37,732 nucleotides of DNA from Micromonospora sp. ATCC 39149. GTDB lineage: Bacteria > Actinomycetota > Actinomycetes > Mycobacteriales > Micromonosporaceae. Shown one piece after another: positions 18,669 through 28,012 of the stretch. The stretch is from assembly GCF_000158815.1 (NCBI RefSeq), contig NZ_GG657738.1:757742-795473 (forward strand), in the 5' to 3' direction. Numbering within the stretch: the first letter of the stretch is position 1; every line of letters starts with the position of its first letter. A program made the position numbers and the translations under genes. The notes below the pieces were generated by a model. The model was not told where the DNA came from. It was given only the letters and a program-made list of their open reading frames with translations, and did not search any database.

Positions 18669-21164
18669 TCACCCCAGCCTGGCCCGCAGCTCACGCCGCC
18701 CCGAGATCTTCAGCTTCTGGTAGGTGTGGGTGAGGTGCTGCTCGACCGTGCTGACCGTCACGAACAGGTCCCTGGCGATGCTCCGGTTGCTGTGTCCGCT
18801 GGCGGCGAGCAACGCCACCTCCCGTTCTGAGCTGGTGAGCTTGCTCAGGTAGGTGGAGTACCGGTCCTCGATGCGGTACCGGGGTGGCTCGGGTTGGCTC
18901 GGGTTCTCGGCTCGGCCCTGAGCCATTTCGCGGATGGTCTCCACGAGCCGGGCCTGCTCGACCCCGCGGACCAGGGCGTCGAAGACGAACTCGCGCTCCA
19001 CCCGGCGGCGTTCGATGTCGGCCCGGTGGCCCGTCGCCGCGGCCCCTGCGGCCTCCATCGCGCGGGTGCGCTGCTCGATCAGATCCACCGCCGCTTCCGG
19101 CTCGCCGCCGGAGAGCAGGGCCGCCGCGGCGGCGAGACGCCAGGGAAGGACCCGCTCGCGGTCGATCTTCCAGCTCACCATCAGCCGCCCGCAGCTGGAG
19201 AAGTCGGCCAGCGCAGCCTCGGCGCGCCCGATCGACAGGTAGTGGTGGCCGCGCGCGTAGAGATAGTGCAGGCCGTACCGGGATCGGAACATCTGCACCG
19301 GAACGTCGTCGCAGAGATAGGTCGCCGCAGCCGAATGCTCCGCCAGTGCGGTGTGCCCGAGCAGCAGCACGGACAGCGGCGCCCCGCCCCGTACGCCCCA
19401 GGCGGGCAGCGGCAGCAGCGCCAGGGCCTCCCGGGCCCGCTCGACCGCCTCGGCGTAGTGGCCGGCCCGCAGCGCGACCTCCGCCCGCAGGGCGATGGCG
19501 CGGGCCTGCCACACCGGGATCCGCTGGGCCCTGGCCTCCTCGACGAACTTGTTGGTCAACGGGCGAACGGCGTCGAGTTCACCCGCGTACACCAGGGCCG
19601 TGGCCGCCGCCAGCAGGGCGGCGGCGCTGTCCTCGCTGAACGGGCACTCGTACAGGCTGTCCTTGGCGGCGTCGACGTACCCGCTCGGCTGGTCCGCCGT
19701 GGCCATGCTCCGCAGCAGCGCGCGGGCACCCTCGCGGTGCACGGCGTACGGCGACCGCACGTCACGGTGCCGGCCTACCAGGTCGTCGGCCTGGTTGATG
19801 AACACCGGGAAGTCCCCGCACAGCAGCAGCCGGTCCGCCTCCAGCAGGGCCGTCGCCGCGTCGTCCGCGCTGGGTTGCTCGACGGCGCGGGTGAGTTCCG
19901 CCAGTGCCTCCTCGACCAGCCCACGGCTGGCGAGCTGCTCGCCCAGCAGCGAGGATCGGCCAACCGACCAGCTACCCTCCCGCCGTAGTACGCCGATCTG
20001 GGAGAGGTACTGGTAGCACAGCTCGGGGTCGCTCCCGGCGTACATCCGGGCGAGGCGCTCCAGGATGCGCACGCGCTGACCGCCGTCGGTGGTGCCGCGC
20101 AACGCCAGCCGGAGCGCCGCCAGCGCGGTGCCGCGGTCCTCGGCCGCCAGCGCCCGGATGGTGCTGTCCCGGGACAGCAGGTCGACCCAGGTCTGGTCGA
20201 CGTAGTCGGCGACGACCAGACAGCGGGCGATGTCCGTCGCGGGCGCCTCGACCCGGCGCAGGACCACGGCGGCCCGACGGTTGAGGGCGGCGGCGAGTTC
20301 CACCGAGAAGTTGGCCACGATGGCCGACTCGGCGGCGGGGTGGCGGAACCCCCAGCCGTCGACCAGCCCGGCCACCGTCAGGTCGCCGAGGGCATGGTCG
20401 ACCTCGCGCACCAACATGCCGGTCAGCTCGCCGAGGGTACGCGGCCCCGCGTGGTGGCGCAGGACGGCCAACGCGTTGGCCAGGTTCTGGGCTGCGGGGT
20501 CTAGACGGTGGTAGGAGTCGAGGACGGCCTGGCGGTAGCCGACCCCGGGAACGTCGGCGACGCAGAGCGGCGCCCGTTCCAACTCGGCGTCGCGCGCGTA
20601 GTCGGCCAACACCCCCTTGAGTAGGGTGACGTTGTTGCCGCAGAGAAGGAGGAGACGCTCGGCGGTCGTCGGATCGACCACGCGACCGGTCTGCGAGGCA
20701 GCGAGGCGGACCACGTCGGTGACCGAGACATGCCCGAGGTCGATCCAGTCGCACCGGGTGTGCGCCAGCAGCTCGGCGCGTGCCTCCTGGAAGGACCTGC
20801 GGCGCGACGGGCGCGTTCCGATCACCATGACCACAGGACGCTCGCGTGTGGCCAGGGCCAGTTCGAGCACCCTTCGCAGCACCTGCTCGTCCGTGTTCTG
20901 GACATCGTCCAGGCAGACCATGCGCGGCCCGCTCCGGTCGACGTCGAGCGAGGCCCCCGGCCCTGTCGGGTCGAGCCGGCGGAAGACGGCGGCGGTGGTC
21001 GGCAGACCGGCGCGCCGACCGGCCTCCGCGCAGCGCGCGAGCAGGGCCGTCTTGCCCGCGCCGCCCGCGCCGGACAGCACCACGACGCTGCCGTGTCCTG
21101 CCAGTGCCTCCTGTGCGCGGCGCACGATCAAATCCACCACACCGGCTTCGTCCAGACCAACCAT
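18669..21164 (-). CDS. LAL-type LuxR regulator with N-terminal P-loop ATPase
   Basis: The ATG at 21164 is chosen because GGGGAGGA lies 4-5 bases upstream, giving 831 residues. Walker A is GAGGAGKT at 32-39 (VVVLSGAGGAGKTALLARCAEAG) and Walker B is MVCLDDVQN. A long helical, TPR-like middle follows. The C-terminal LuxR helix-turn-helix reads LTSSEREVALLAASGHSNRSIARDLFVTVSTVEQHLTHTYQKLKISGRRELRARLG. This is the LAL (large ATP-binding LuxR) architecture, commonly a pathway activator in macrolide clusters. It is only distantly similar to the neighbouring zinc ribbon-STAND regulator. The two genes are tail to tail with no base between their stops and no terminator, so their transcripts should overlap. 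Confidence 0.92.
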   Translation of the reverse strand: MVGLDEAGVVDLIVRRAQEALAGHGSVVVLSGAGGAGKTALLARCAEAGRRAGLPTTAAVFRRLDPTGPGASLDVDRSGPRMVCLDDVQNTDEQVLRRVLELALATRERPVVMVIGTRPSRRRSFQEARAELLAHTRCDWIDLGHVSVTDVVRLAASQTGRVVDPTTAERLLLLCGNNVTLLKGVLADYARDAELERAPLCVADVPGVGYRQAVLDSYHRLDPAAQNLANALAVLRHHAGPRTLGELTGMLVREVDHALGDLTVAGLVDGWGFRHPAAESAIVANFSVELAAALNRRAAVVLRRVEAPATDIARCLVVADYVDQTWVDLLSRDSTIRALAAEDRGTALAALRLALRGTTDGGQRVRILERLARMYAGSDPELCYQYLSQIGVLRREGSWSVGRSSLLGEQLASRGLVEEALAELTRAVEQPSADDAATALLEADRLLLCGDFPVFINQADDLVGRHRDVRSPYAVHREGARALLRSMATADQPSGYVDAAKDSLYECPFSEDSAAALLAAATALVYAGELDAVRPLTNKFVEEARAQRIPVWQARAIALRAEVALRAGHYAEAVERAREALALLPLPAWGVRGGAPLSVLLLGHTALAEHSAAATYLCDDVPVQMFRSRYGLHYLYARGHHYLSIGRAEAALADFSSCGRLMVSWKIDRERVLPWRLAAAAALLSGGEPEAAVDLIEQRTRAMEAAGAAATGHRADIERRRVEREFVFDALVRGVEQARLVETIREMAQGRAENPSQPEPPRYRIEDRYSTYLSKLTSSEREVALLAASGHSNRSIARDLFVTVSTVEQHLTHTYQKLKISGRRELRARLG

Positions 21165-21980
21165 GGTTCCTCCCCGTGACCAACGTCGGCAGAAGGAAGC
21201 GCTCGGACACCCCACCCGGCAGCGGTTGACAGTTCGTGCTCAGACACTCACCACCACCCGGCAGTTACATCGAATGAGATCGCTCCCCCGGGCTCATCGT
21301 GCGCCACAGCTAACGGCAACTTCCACCGCACAGTTATGTCGTAGCAGCCCGTAACGCCTGCAACGTTACGGGCCGAAATCTCTACTTGTCCGCCCTGAGC
21401 TGGGGCTCCAGCGGCGGGCGCGGATAGTCCGCAGGGGCAAGCCTGCGGAGCAACCCTGTCGCGACGCCAGATTTCGGGAACAGTTATGAATCGGATTCGG
21501 GATCGAAGTTGGACAATGCATTCCCGAAAAGTGGCATCCGGCGCTCCCGAGGCTGGACAGTCCGGCCGACCCGGCGAGCGCCGCCGGACGGCGACGGACG
21601 GCGACGGATCACCGGCACGCAACCTCACCGCCACCGGTTGGCGAGGACCAATTGACCCGGCCAGGGTAAGGGCCGCCGCCGGGACGGGGCTGGCCGACCA
21701 CGCCCGGGACCGGCGTCCGCCCGGCCGGCACCACCTTGAGCTCCACCCGATCACTGTGAGATTCTTGTACGTCGATGACCGGCCGCGCGCGGGGCTGACC
21801 GTCGTCCAAGGGCAACCGGCGGCCGGGACAGCCATCCGGGGGACGGCGACGAAACAAGTGCGGCGAGCACACCGATCAGTCCGTCCATGAGTCCCGCCCG
21901 CCGCCTCGGCGTACACCCGGTTGCTTCCCGCCGTCACCGGCCCGGGCGAGTCTCTATCGTGGTCAACGAAGGAACTCAGC
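21165..21980. other. Gene-poor 0.8 kb boundary region with a possible gene remnant
   Basis: No convincing gene is found. The part at 21241-21540 is less GC-rich than its surroundings. On the minus strand, about 21248-21500 reads as a plausible beta-rich protein end (VEISARNVAGVTGCYDITVRWKLPLAVAHDEPGGAISFDV, stop at 21248). It has no usable start, includes a rare TTA codon and other uncommon codons, and upstream its frame dissolves into Arg-rich sequence. It may be the remnant of a transferred gene at the edge of the biosynthetic cluster. An open plus-strand frame at 21486-21890 has no recognisable feature. The last 100 bases should hold the promoter of the glycoside hydrolase. Confidence 0.35.
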
Positions 21981-24089
21981 ATGAACCACCCGATCACTTA
22001 CCGGGCTCAGCGCCCAGCAGCGTCGCACCCGGCACGGGCCGGCCGACGCCGCTGGGCGGCGGTCACGGCGAGCGCGTTGCTCGCCACCGCCGCGCTCTCC
22101 GCGATCAACCCCCCGGGCGTCAGCGCGGCCGTCGACCCGGTCGCCGTCACCGTGAACGCGCGGGCGGGGCTGGCGGGCGTGCCGAACACCGCACTGGGCG
22201 TCAACCACGCCATCTGGGACACGAACCTGGGCACCAACGAGACGTCAGACCTGCTTCGCGCGGCCGGCGTCCAGATGCTGCGCTACCCCGGCGGCTCGTA
22301 CGCCGACATCTACCACTGGAAGGACCACACCGCGCCCGGCGGCTACGTGGCCCCGAACACCGACTTCGACACCTTCATGGCCGGGGCGAAGCGGGCCGGC
22401 GCCCAGCCGATGATCATCGCGAACTACGGCACCGGCACCCCGGCCGAGGCCGCCGACTGGGTGCGGTACGCCAACGTCACGAAGAAGTACGGCGCGAAGT
22501 ACTGGACGGTCGGCAACGAGAACTACGGCAACGGCCACTACGGCTCGGGCTGGGAGGCCGACAACCACCCGGACAAGAGCGCGACGTACTACGCGAACCT
22601 GGTCGTCGAGTACGCCGACGCGATGAAGGCCGTCGATCCCACCATCAAGGTCGGCGCGGTGCTGACCATGCCGGGGAACTGGCCGGACGGAATCACCGCG
22701 GGCACCGACCCGGGCCCGTGGAACCAGGCGGTGCTGTCCATCGCCGGGCCGAAGATCGACTTCGTCGACGTGCACTGGTACCCGGGCGGCACCGCCGCCG
22801 AGTCGCTGGAACGCATCGCCCACATCGACGAGGCGGCCTACCTGCTGCGCCAGCAGATCGCCCGGTACGCGGGGCCGAACGCCGCGCGCATCGGTATCAG
22901 CCTCACCGAGCTGAACGTCGGCACGGGCCAGAACACCCAGCCGGGCGCGCTGTTCCTCGCCGACGCGTACAGCGAGCTGCTGGAGAACGGGGTCTTCACC
23001 GTCCAGTGGTGGAACGTGCACAACGGCATCGGCACGGTCTCCGAGGTAGCCGGCCACACCGACTACGGCGACTACGGCATGCTCTCCAGCGGGACCTGCA
23101 CCTCCGACGGCTCGGTGTGCGAGCCACCGCTGAACACGCCGTTCGCCCCGTACCACGCGCTGTCCATGATGAACCTGTTCGCCGGGGCCGGCGGCCAGTT
23201 CGTCCGGGCCGGCACCAGCGAGGCCCTGGTCACCGCGCACGCCGTGCGCCGGCCCAACGGGGACCTCGCGGTGCTGCTGGTGAACAAGGACCCGGACAAC
23301 GCCCACCCGGTCGCCATCGACTACGCCGGGTTCGCCCCGTCGGCCGCCGCGCCGACCGTGCACACCCTCACCAATGGCGCCACCGCCGTGGCCACCAGCC
23401 AGTCCGGCAACGCGACCAGCCGCACCCTGCCGCCGTACTCGCTGACCACGCTCGTGCTGCGCCCGGCCGGAGTGGTCACCGGCGCGCCGAGCGCGCCCGC
23501 GCAGCCCACCGCCACCGACGTCACCGACCGGGGGGCGACGATCATCTGGCCCGCGCTGCCCCCCGCCGCCGGCGAGCCCCTGAAGTACGAGGTGTACCGG
23601 CAGAACGGCACGGTCAGCGAGCAGCTCGGCGAGACAACCGGCTCCTCGTTCGCGGTCGGCAACCTCGTGCCGGGCACCCGGTACACGCTCAACGTGCTGG
23701 CCCGCGACGGCGCGGGCCGGCTCTCCTGGTCCTCGCCGCCGGTGACCTTCACCACCGCCGGCCCGGCGGACAGCGCGTGCGGAGTGCGCTTCCGCAGCAC
23801 CAACAACTGGGGCAACGGGTACATCGGCACCGTCGACATCGTCAACAACGGGACCCATCCGATCGACGGCTGGACGCTCACCTTCACCTGGCCGACCACC
23901 TGGCAGCGGATGGACAGCGGCTGGAACGCCAACTGGACGCAGACCGGCCGGACCGTCACGGTCACCAACACCGCCGACATCGCCGGCGGCGGGGGCAGCA
24001 CGAGCGCCGGCTTCGTGGGCGCGTACAGCGGCCCGAACGTCCCACCCGCCGCGTTCACCCTCAACGGCACCCCCTGCGCCGTGCTGTGA
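21981..24089 (+). CDS. Secreted glycoside hydrolase (GH51/GH39-like clan A) with Fn3 and CBM2 domains
   Basis: This is a 702-residue exported enzyme with GAAGGA 7 bases before the ATG. A signal peptide (RRRWAAVTASALLATAALSAINPPGVSA) spans about residues 1-50. The catalytic domain (about 55-495) has a (beta/alpha)8 pattern: LRYPGGSYADIYHW near the start, the clan A acid/base motif TVGNENYGN with Glu180, DVHWYPGG, and the likely nucleophile in SLTELNV, Glu310. These resemble alpha-L-arabinofuranosidase-like enzymes. An Fn3 domain (about 500-592, APSAPAQPTATDVTDRGATIIW) links to a C-terminal CBM2 (about 595-702) with tryptophans in NNWGNGY, DGWTL and SGWNANW and terminal Cys residues. CBM2 binds cellulose or xylan, so plant cell-wall breakdown is likely. 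Exact sugar specificity is not readable. A hairpin follows at 24141. Confidence 0.88.
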   Translation: MNHPITYRAQRPAASHPARAGRRRWAAVTASALLATAALSAINPPGVSAAVDPVAVTVNARAGLAGVPNTALGVNHAIWDTNLGTNETSDLLRAAGVQMLRYPGGSYADIYHWKDHTAPGGYVAPNTDFDTFMAGAKRAGAQPMIIANYGTGTPAEAADWVRYANVTKKYGAKYWTVGNENYGNGHYGSGWEADNHPDKSATYYANLVVEYADAMKAVDPTIKVGAVLTMPGNWPDGITAGTDPGPWNQAVLSIAGPKIDFVDVHWYPGGTAAESLERIAHIDEAAYLLRQQIARYAGPNAARIGISLTELNVGTGQNTQPGALFLADAYSELLENGVFTVQWWNVHNGIGTVSEVAGHTDYGDYGMLSSGTCTSDGSVCEPPLNTPFAPYHALSMMNLFAGAGGQFVRAGTSEALVTAHAVRRPNGDLAVLLVNKDPDNAHPVAIDYAGFAPSAAAPTVHTLTNGATAVATSQSGNATSRTLPPYSLTTLVLRPAGVVTGAPSAPAQPTATDVTDRGATIIWPALPPAAGEPLKYEVYRQNGTVSEQLGETTGSSFAVGNLVPGTRYTLNVLARDGAGRLSWSSPPVTFTTAGPADSACGVRFRSTNNWGNGYIGTVDIVNNGTHPIDGWTLTFTWPTTWQRMDSGWNANWTQTGRTVTVTNTADIAGGGGSTSAGFVGAYSGPNVPPAAFTLNGTPCAVL

Positions 24090-24140
24090 CGCGGTTGTCG
24101 ACCCCCCGCGTCGGGACCGGCTGACGGACTCCCGGCCGTC

Positions 24141-24174
24141 GCCGCCGGCGGAGCCTCCGGGCCCCGCCGGCGGC
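24141..24174 (+). terminator. Hairpin terminator after the glycoside hydrolase gene
   Basis: A perfect 11-bp inverted repeat (24141-24151 and 24164-24174) with a 12-base loop lies 52 bases after the stop. Confidence 0.75.
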
Positions 24175-24265
24175 AGCGGGCACGGCGACAAGACGCCCCT
24201 GCCCGGCCGCCACGCCGGTGACCGGAACGACACGAAACGGGGCGGTAAGCGGCGGAAGGGATCGT

Positions 24266-24280
24266 TAGCCTGGTTCGGTG
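24266..24280 (+). promoter_or_regulatory. Candidate leaderless promoter of the ABC exporter operon
   Basis: TAGCCT (24266-24271) lies 6 bases before the GTG start at 24278, and no ribosome site is placed correctly. This spacing fits a -10 box serving a leaderless transcript that begins at or beside the start codon, common in actinobacteria. No good -35 was seen. Confidence 0.4.
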
Positions 24281-26086
24281 CCGCTGCGGATCCCCCATCC
24301 CGAGCCCGGTGTTCCCGACACGTCGGGGCCGCTGCGGTACGTCTGGTGGCTGATCCGCCGCCAGCCGTGGCGCGTGCTGCGTGGCAGCGTCATCGGGACG
24401 CTGTGGATGGTCGGGCTGTCAGTCCGCCCGTACCTGGTCTCCCGCGCCATCGACGACGGGCTCCGCGCGCGCGACGGGCGGGCGTTGCTGTGGTGGGTTG
24501 CTGCGATCGTGGCGGCCGGGTCGGGGCTGGCCTGGGCGGGCATCATGCGGCACCGCACGATGACGTTCGTCCGGGAGGACGCTAGCGCCCGCTCCGCGGA
24601 GGTGCTGCTGCGCCGCCTCTGCGGGCTCGGTGCGGTGCTCCCCCGCCGGCTGGCCGCCGGTGACGTCGCCACGGTCGGCGGGTACGACATCGTGCGCACC
24701 TCGCACGTGCTGACACTGAGCGGCCCCGGGGTGGGCGCCGTCATCGCGTACGGGGTCGTCGCCGTGCTGCTCTGGTCGGTGGCCCCGCCGCTCGCGGCGC
24801 TGGTGCTGCTGGGCGTGCCGGCGATCGCGGTGGCGGTCGGCCCGTTGCTGCGTCGGCTGGAGCGGGCGGAGTCGACCTACCGGCAGCAGCAGGGCGAGCT
24901 GACCACCCGGGCCGACGACATCGTCGCCGGCCTGCGGGTGCTCGCCGGGGTCGGCGGTCGCCACCTGTTCGCCCGCCGGTACGCGGCCCGCTCCCGCGCC
25001 CTGCTGGACGAGGGTTACCGGGTGGGCGCGGTGGCAAGCTGGATCAATGCACTGACGATCGCCGTGCCGGGGCTCTTCCTCGCAGCCGTGGTGTGGCTCG
25101 CCGCACGGATGGCGGCGGACGGCGAGATCACCATCGGGCAGATGGTCGCCGTGTACGGGTACACGGCGGTCCTCGTCGTGCCGGTCTGGTTCCTGCTGGA
25201 GGGCGGCTACCAGCTCATCCAGGGGCGGGTCGCGGCCCGCCGCATCGTCGGCCTGCTGCGGCTGACCCCCGACCGGGCGGGCGGGCCGGTGACTGCGACC
25301 GCGCCGAAGCACCCGGCCGAGCTGTGCGACCCGACCACCGGGCTGGTGGTACCGCCGGGCCGGCTGGTGGGCGTCGCCGCCGACGACCCGGCCGAGGCCG
25401 TCGCCCTGGCCGAACGGCTCGGGCGGTACGTCGCCAGCGACGCGACGTGGGGCGGCGTACCGCTGGCCGCGGTCGACCTCGACGAGGTGCGCGCCCGGAT
25501 CCTCGTCGCCGACCACGACGCGTACCTCTTCGCGGGCACCCTGCGGCAGATCCTGCGCGGCCGGGCGGCGGCCGGCGAGGCCGACCCGGAGGCGACCGGT
25601 GCCGCGCGCGCGGCCGGAGACGGCGACGACGACGCGGACGTCCGGGCCGCGCTGCACGCCGCGTCCGCGCAGGACGTCGCCGACGCGCTGCCCAACGGTC
25701 TGGACACCCCGATCGGGGCCCGGGCCCGCACGCTCTCCGGCGGCCAGCGACAGCGGGTGCGCCTCGCCCGGGCCCTGCTGGCCGAGCCGGAGGTGCTGAT
25801 CCTCGTCGACCCGACGTCCGCCGTGGACTCCCACACCGAGGCACGCATCGCGCGTCGCCTACGCGATGCCCGGGCCGGTCGGACCACGGTCGTGCTGGCC
25901 ACGTCGCCGCTGCTGCTCGGGCACGCCGACGTCGTCGCGCATCTGAACGCCGGCCGGATCGTCGCCACCGGCACCCACGCCGACCTGCTCGACCGGCACC
26001 CGGGATACCGCGCGCTGGTGTCCCGGACCGGCGGCTCCGCCGATGGCGACGACGAGAGCGTCGAGGCAGGGCGGGCACGGCGGTGA
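24278..26086 (+). CDS. ABC exporter half-transporter, NBD with intact LSGGQ but no Walker A/B
   Basis: This is a 602-residue type IV (ABCB-like) exporter half: a six-helix membrane domain (about residues 15-310), then a nucleotide-binding domain. The signature LSGGQRQRVRLARALL is intact. The Walker A position instead reads VAADDPAEAVALAERL with no GxxGxGK(S/T). The Walker B stretch reads VLILVDPTSAVD, so its Asp is Val and the catalytic Glu is Asp. An Asp/Ala-rich insert (about residues 430-455) precedes the signature. The stop overlaps the next gene (GTGA), whose NBD has the opposite defects, so the two form an obligate heterodimer with one working ATP site. The start is GTG, possibly leaderless. 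The substrate is unknown; the genes are probably outside the polyketide cluster. Confidence 0.9.
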   Translation: MPLRIPHPEPGVPDTSGPLRYVWWLIRRQPWRVLRGSVIGTLWMVGLSVRPYLVSRAIDDGLRARDGRALLWWVAAIVAAGSGLAWAGIMRHRTMTFVREDASARSAEVLLRRLCGLGAVLPRRLAAGDVATVGGYDIVRTSHVLTLSGPGVGAVIAYGVVAVLLWSVAPPLAALVLLGVPAIAVAVGPLLRRLERAESTYRQQQGELTTRADDIVAGLRVLAGVGGRHLFARRYAARSRALLDEGYRVGAVASWINALTIAVPGLFLAAVVWLAARMAADGEITIGQMVAVYGYTAVLVVPVWFLLEGGYQLIQGRVAARRIVGLLRLTPDRAGGPVTATAPKHPAELCDPTTGLVVPPGRLVGVAADDPAEAVALAERLGRYVASDATWGGVPLAAVDLDEVRARILVADHDAYLFAGTLRQILRGRAAAGEADPEATGAARAAGDGDDDADVRAALHAASAQDVADALPNGLDTPIGARARTLSGGQRQRVRLARALLAEPEVLILVDPTSAVDSHTEARIARRLRDARAGRTTVVLATSPLLLGHADVVAHLNAGRIVATGTHADLLDRHPGYRALVSRTGGSADGDDESVEAGRARR

Positions 26087-27816
26087 CGAAGCTTCCGGTG
26101 GCGGACCGGTCCGCCGTACGTGGGGCCGCCCTCGACCTGGTCGCGCGGGACCGGCGGGCCGTGGCCGTGGTGCTGGCGCTGCACGCCGCCGCCACGATCG
26201 CGGGGCTCGGCGGGCCGTGGCTGCTCGGCCGGATCGTGGACGAGGTCTCCGCCGGAGCGGGCGCCGCCGCCGTGGACCGGCTGGCACTGGGCATCGCCGC
26301 CTGCGTGCTCGTGCAGGGCCTGCTCTCCCGGTACGCCCAGTACGCCGGGCACCGGTTCGGCGAGCGGACCATGGCCCGGCTGCGCGAGGAGTTCGTCTCC
26401 CGGATCCTCGCCCTGCCCGTGTCTGTGGTCGAACGCGCCGGCACCGGCGACCTGGCCACCCGCAGCTCGGTCGACGTGACGACCGTCGGCACCACCATGC
26501 GCGACGTCGTGCCGACCGTCGTCATCGCCGGGATGCACCTGATCCTGCTGTTCGCGGCGGTGTTCCTGCTGGACCCGCTGCTCGGTTTCCTCGCGCTGGC
26601 CGGGCTGCCGTCGATCTGGGCGGTGACCCGTTGGTACCTACGCCGGGCCGGGCCCGCATACCTCGCCGAGGGGGCCGCGACGGCGGAGCTGACCGAGGCG
26701 TTGACCACGACCGCGGAGGGCGCCCGCACGATCGAGGCGCTGCGTCTCGGCGCCGACCGCGTCGCGTACGGCACCCGGCGGATCGCCGGGGTCTGGGCCG
26801 CCCGGCGGGCCACGCTCGCGCTGCGGTCGGTGTTCTACCCCGTGGTGGAGGCCAGCTACGCGCTGCCGGTCGCCGCCGTGCTCCTCGTCGGCGGTGTCTT
26901 CCTGTCGCGCGGCATGGCCACCCTCGGCGAGGTGGTCGCCGCCGCGCTCTACCTCCAGCAGGCGATCGACCCGATGGACCGGCTGCTGCTGTGGATCGAG
27001 CAGGCGCAGCGCGGCATCGCCTCGTTCGCCCGGGTCCTCGGTGTGGGACTGGTGCCGCCGGAGCCGCGCGGCCGGGCGGACGCGCCGCACGGGCGGCGGC
27101 TCGTGGTGCGGGGCGCGCGGTTCTCGTACGCCGAGGGCCACGAGGTGCTGCACGGCATCGACCTGACGGTCGAGCCCGGGCAGCGCCTCGCCGTCGTCGG
27201 CCCCTCGGGGGCCGGGAAGTCCACTCTGGCCCGGCTGCTCGCCGGGATCGACGCCCCGCAGGCGGGGGTGGTGAGCCTCGGCGGCGTCAGGGTCACCGAC
27301 CTGGACCCGGCCGAGCGGCGTCGCCGGATCGCGCTGGTCACGCAGGAGCACCACGTCTTCATCGGCTCGCTGCGCGACAACCTCGCCTTCGCCGCCCCGG
27401 AGGCCACCGACGAGCGGATGCGCGGCGCGCTGGCCACGGTCGGCGCCGACTGGTACGCCGACCTGCCCGACGGCCTCGACACGCAACTCGGCGACGGCGC
27501 CCGGGGCCTGGCCGCCGCCGAGGCCCAGCAGTTGGCGCTGGCCCGGCTCGTGCTGGCCGACCCGGACACGCTCATCCTCGACGAGGCGACCGCCGCGCTG
27601 GACCCGACGACCGCCCGGCGCACCGAACGGGCGCTCGCGGCGGTGCTCGCCGGGCGCACCGTCATCGCCATCGCGCACCGGCTCAACACCGCCCACGACG
27701 CCGACCGGGTGGCGGTGCTGGAGGACGGTCGGATCACCGAGATCGGCGGTCACGACGAGTTGGTCGCCGCCGGCGGCGTGTACGCGTCGCTCTGGCGCTC
27801 CTGGCACGGCTCGTGA
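26083..27816 (+). CDS. ABC exporter half-transporter, NBD with Walker A/B but degenerate signature
   Basis: This 577-residue partner of the preceding gene starts at a GTG overlapping its stop. The six-helix membrane domain covers about residues 20-310. The NBD has canonical Walker A (GPSGAGKST), Q-loop ([19 protein letters not shown]), Walker B with catalytic Glu ([12 protein letters not shown]) and switch His ([15 protein letters not shown]). The signature, however, reads [14 protein letters not shown] in place of LSGGQ. In the heterodimer, its Walker A/B pairs with LSGGQ of the partner to make the catalytic site. The other site would combine the partner's absent Walker A with this degenerate signature and should not hydrolyse ATP. 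The architecture is that of asymmetric exporters such as TmrAB and TM287/288, taken further than usual. Confidence 0.92.
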   Translation: MTKLPVADRSAVRGAALDLVARDRRAVAVVLALHAAATIAGLGGPWLLGRIVDEVSAGAGAAAVDRLALGIAACVLVQGLLSRYAQYAGHRFGERTMARLREEFVSRILALPVSVVERAGTGDLATRSSVDVTTVGTTMRDVVPTVVIAGMHLILLFAAVFLLDPLLGFLALAGLPSIWAVTRWYLRRAGPAYLAEGAATAELTEALTTTAEGARTIEALRLGADRVAYGTRRIAGVWAARRATLALRSVFYPVVEASYALPVAAVLLVGGVFLSRGMATLGEVVAAALYLQQAIDPMDRLLLWIEQAQRGIASFARVLGVGLVPPEPRGRADAPHGRRLVVRGARFSYAEGHEVLHGIDLTVEPGQRLAVVGPSGAGKSTLARLLAGIDAPQAGVVSLGGVRVTDLDPAERRRRIALVTQEHHVFIGSLRDNLAFAAPEATDERMRGALATVGADWYADLPDGLDTQLGDGARGLAAAEAQQLALARLVLADPDTLILDEATAALDPTTARRTERALAAVLAGRTVIAIAHRLNTAHDADRVAVLEDGRITEIGGHDELVAAGGVYASLWRSWHGS

Positions 27817-28012
27817 CACCGACCGGCCCCGCCCCCGGTGACGGAGTGCCGGCCGTGGTGCCGACGCGCTGCGGGAGCCCGTACCGTGCCCGGACAGCGG
27901 GACCGCAGGACCGTTCGGCGGTGTACAGCCGACGAGCCGGCGACGAGCATGGCCTTTCGGGCCCGGCGGCCACGCCGGGGCACCACCGATCACCGTCCAC
28001 GAAGGAGCGCAT

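Noticed and set aside
21486..21890. 134-codon plus-strand open frame before the glycoside hydrolase
   Set aside because: No ribosome site, no recognisable motif, low-complexity composition.
22245..24233. 662-codon minus-strand open frame opposite the glycoside hydrolase
   Set aside because: No domain or ribosome site; it mirrors the codon bias of a well-supported plus-strand gene.
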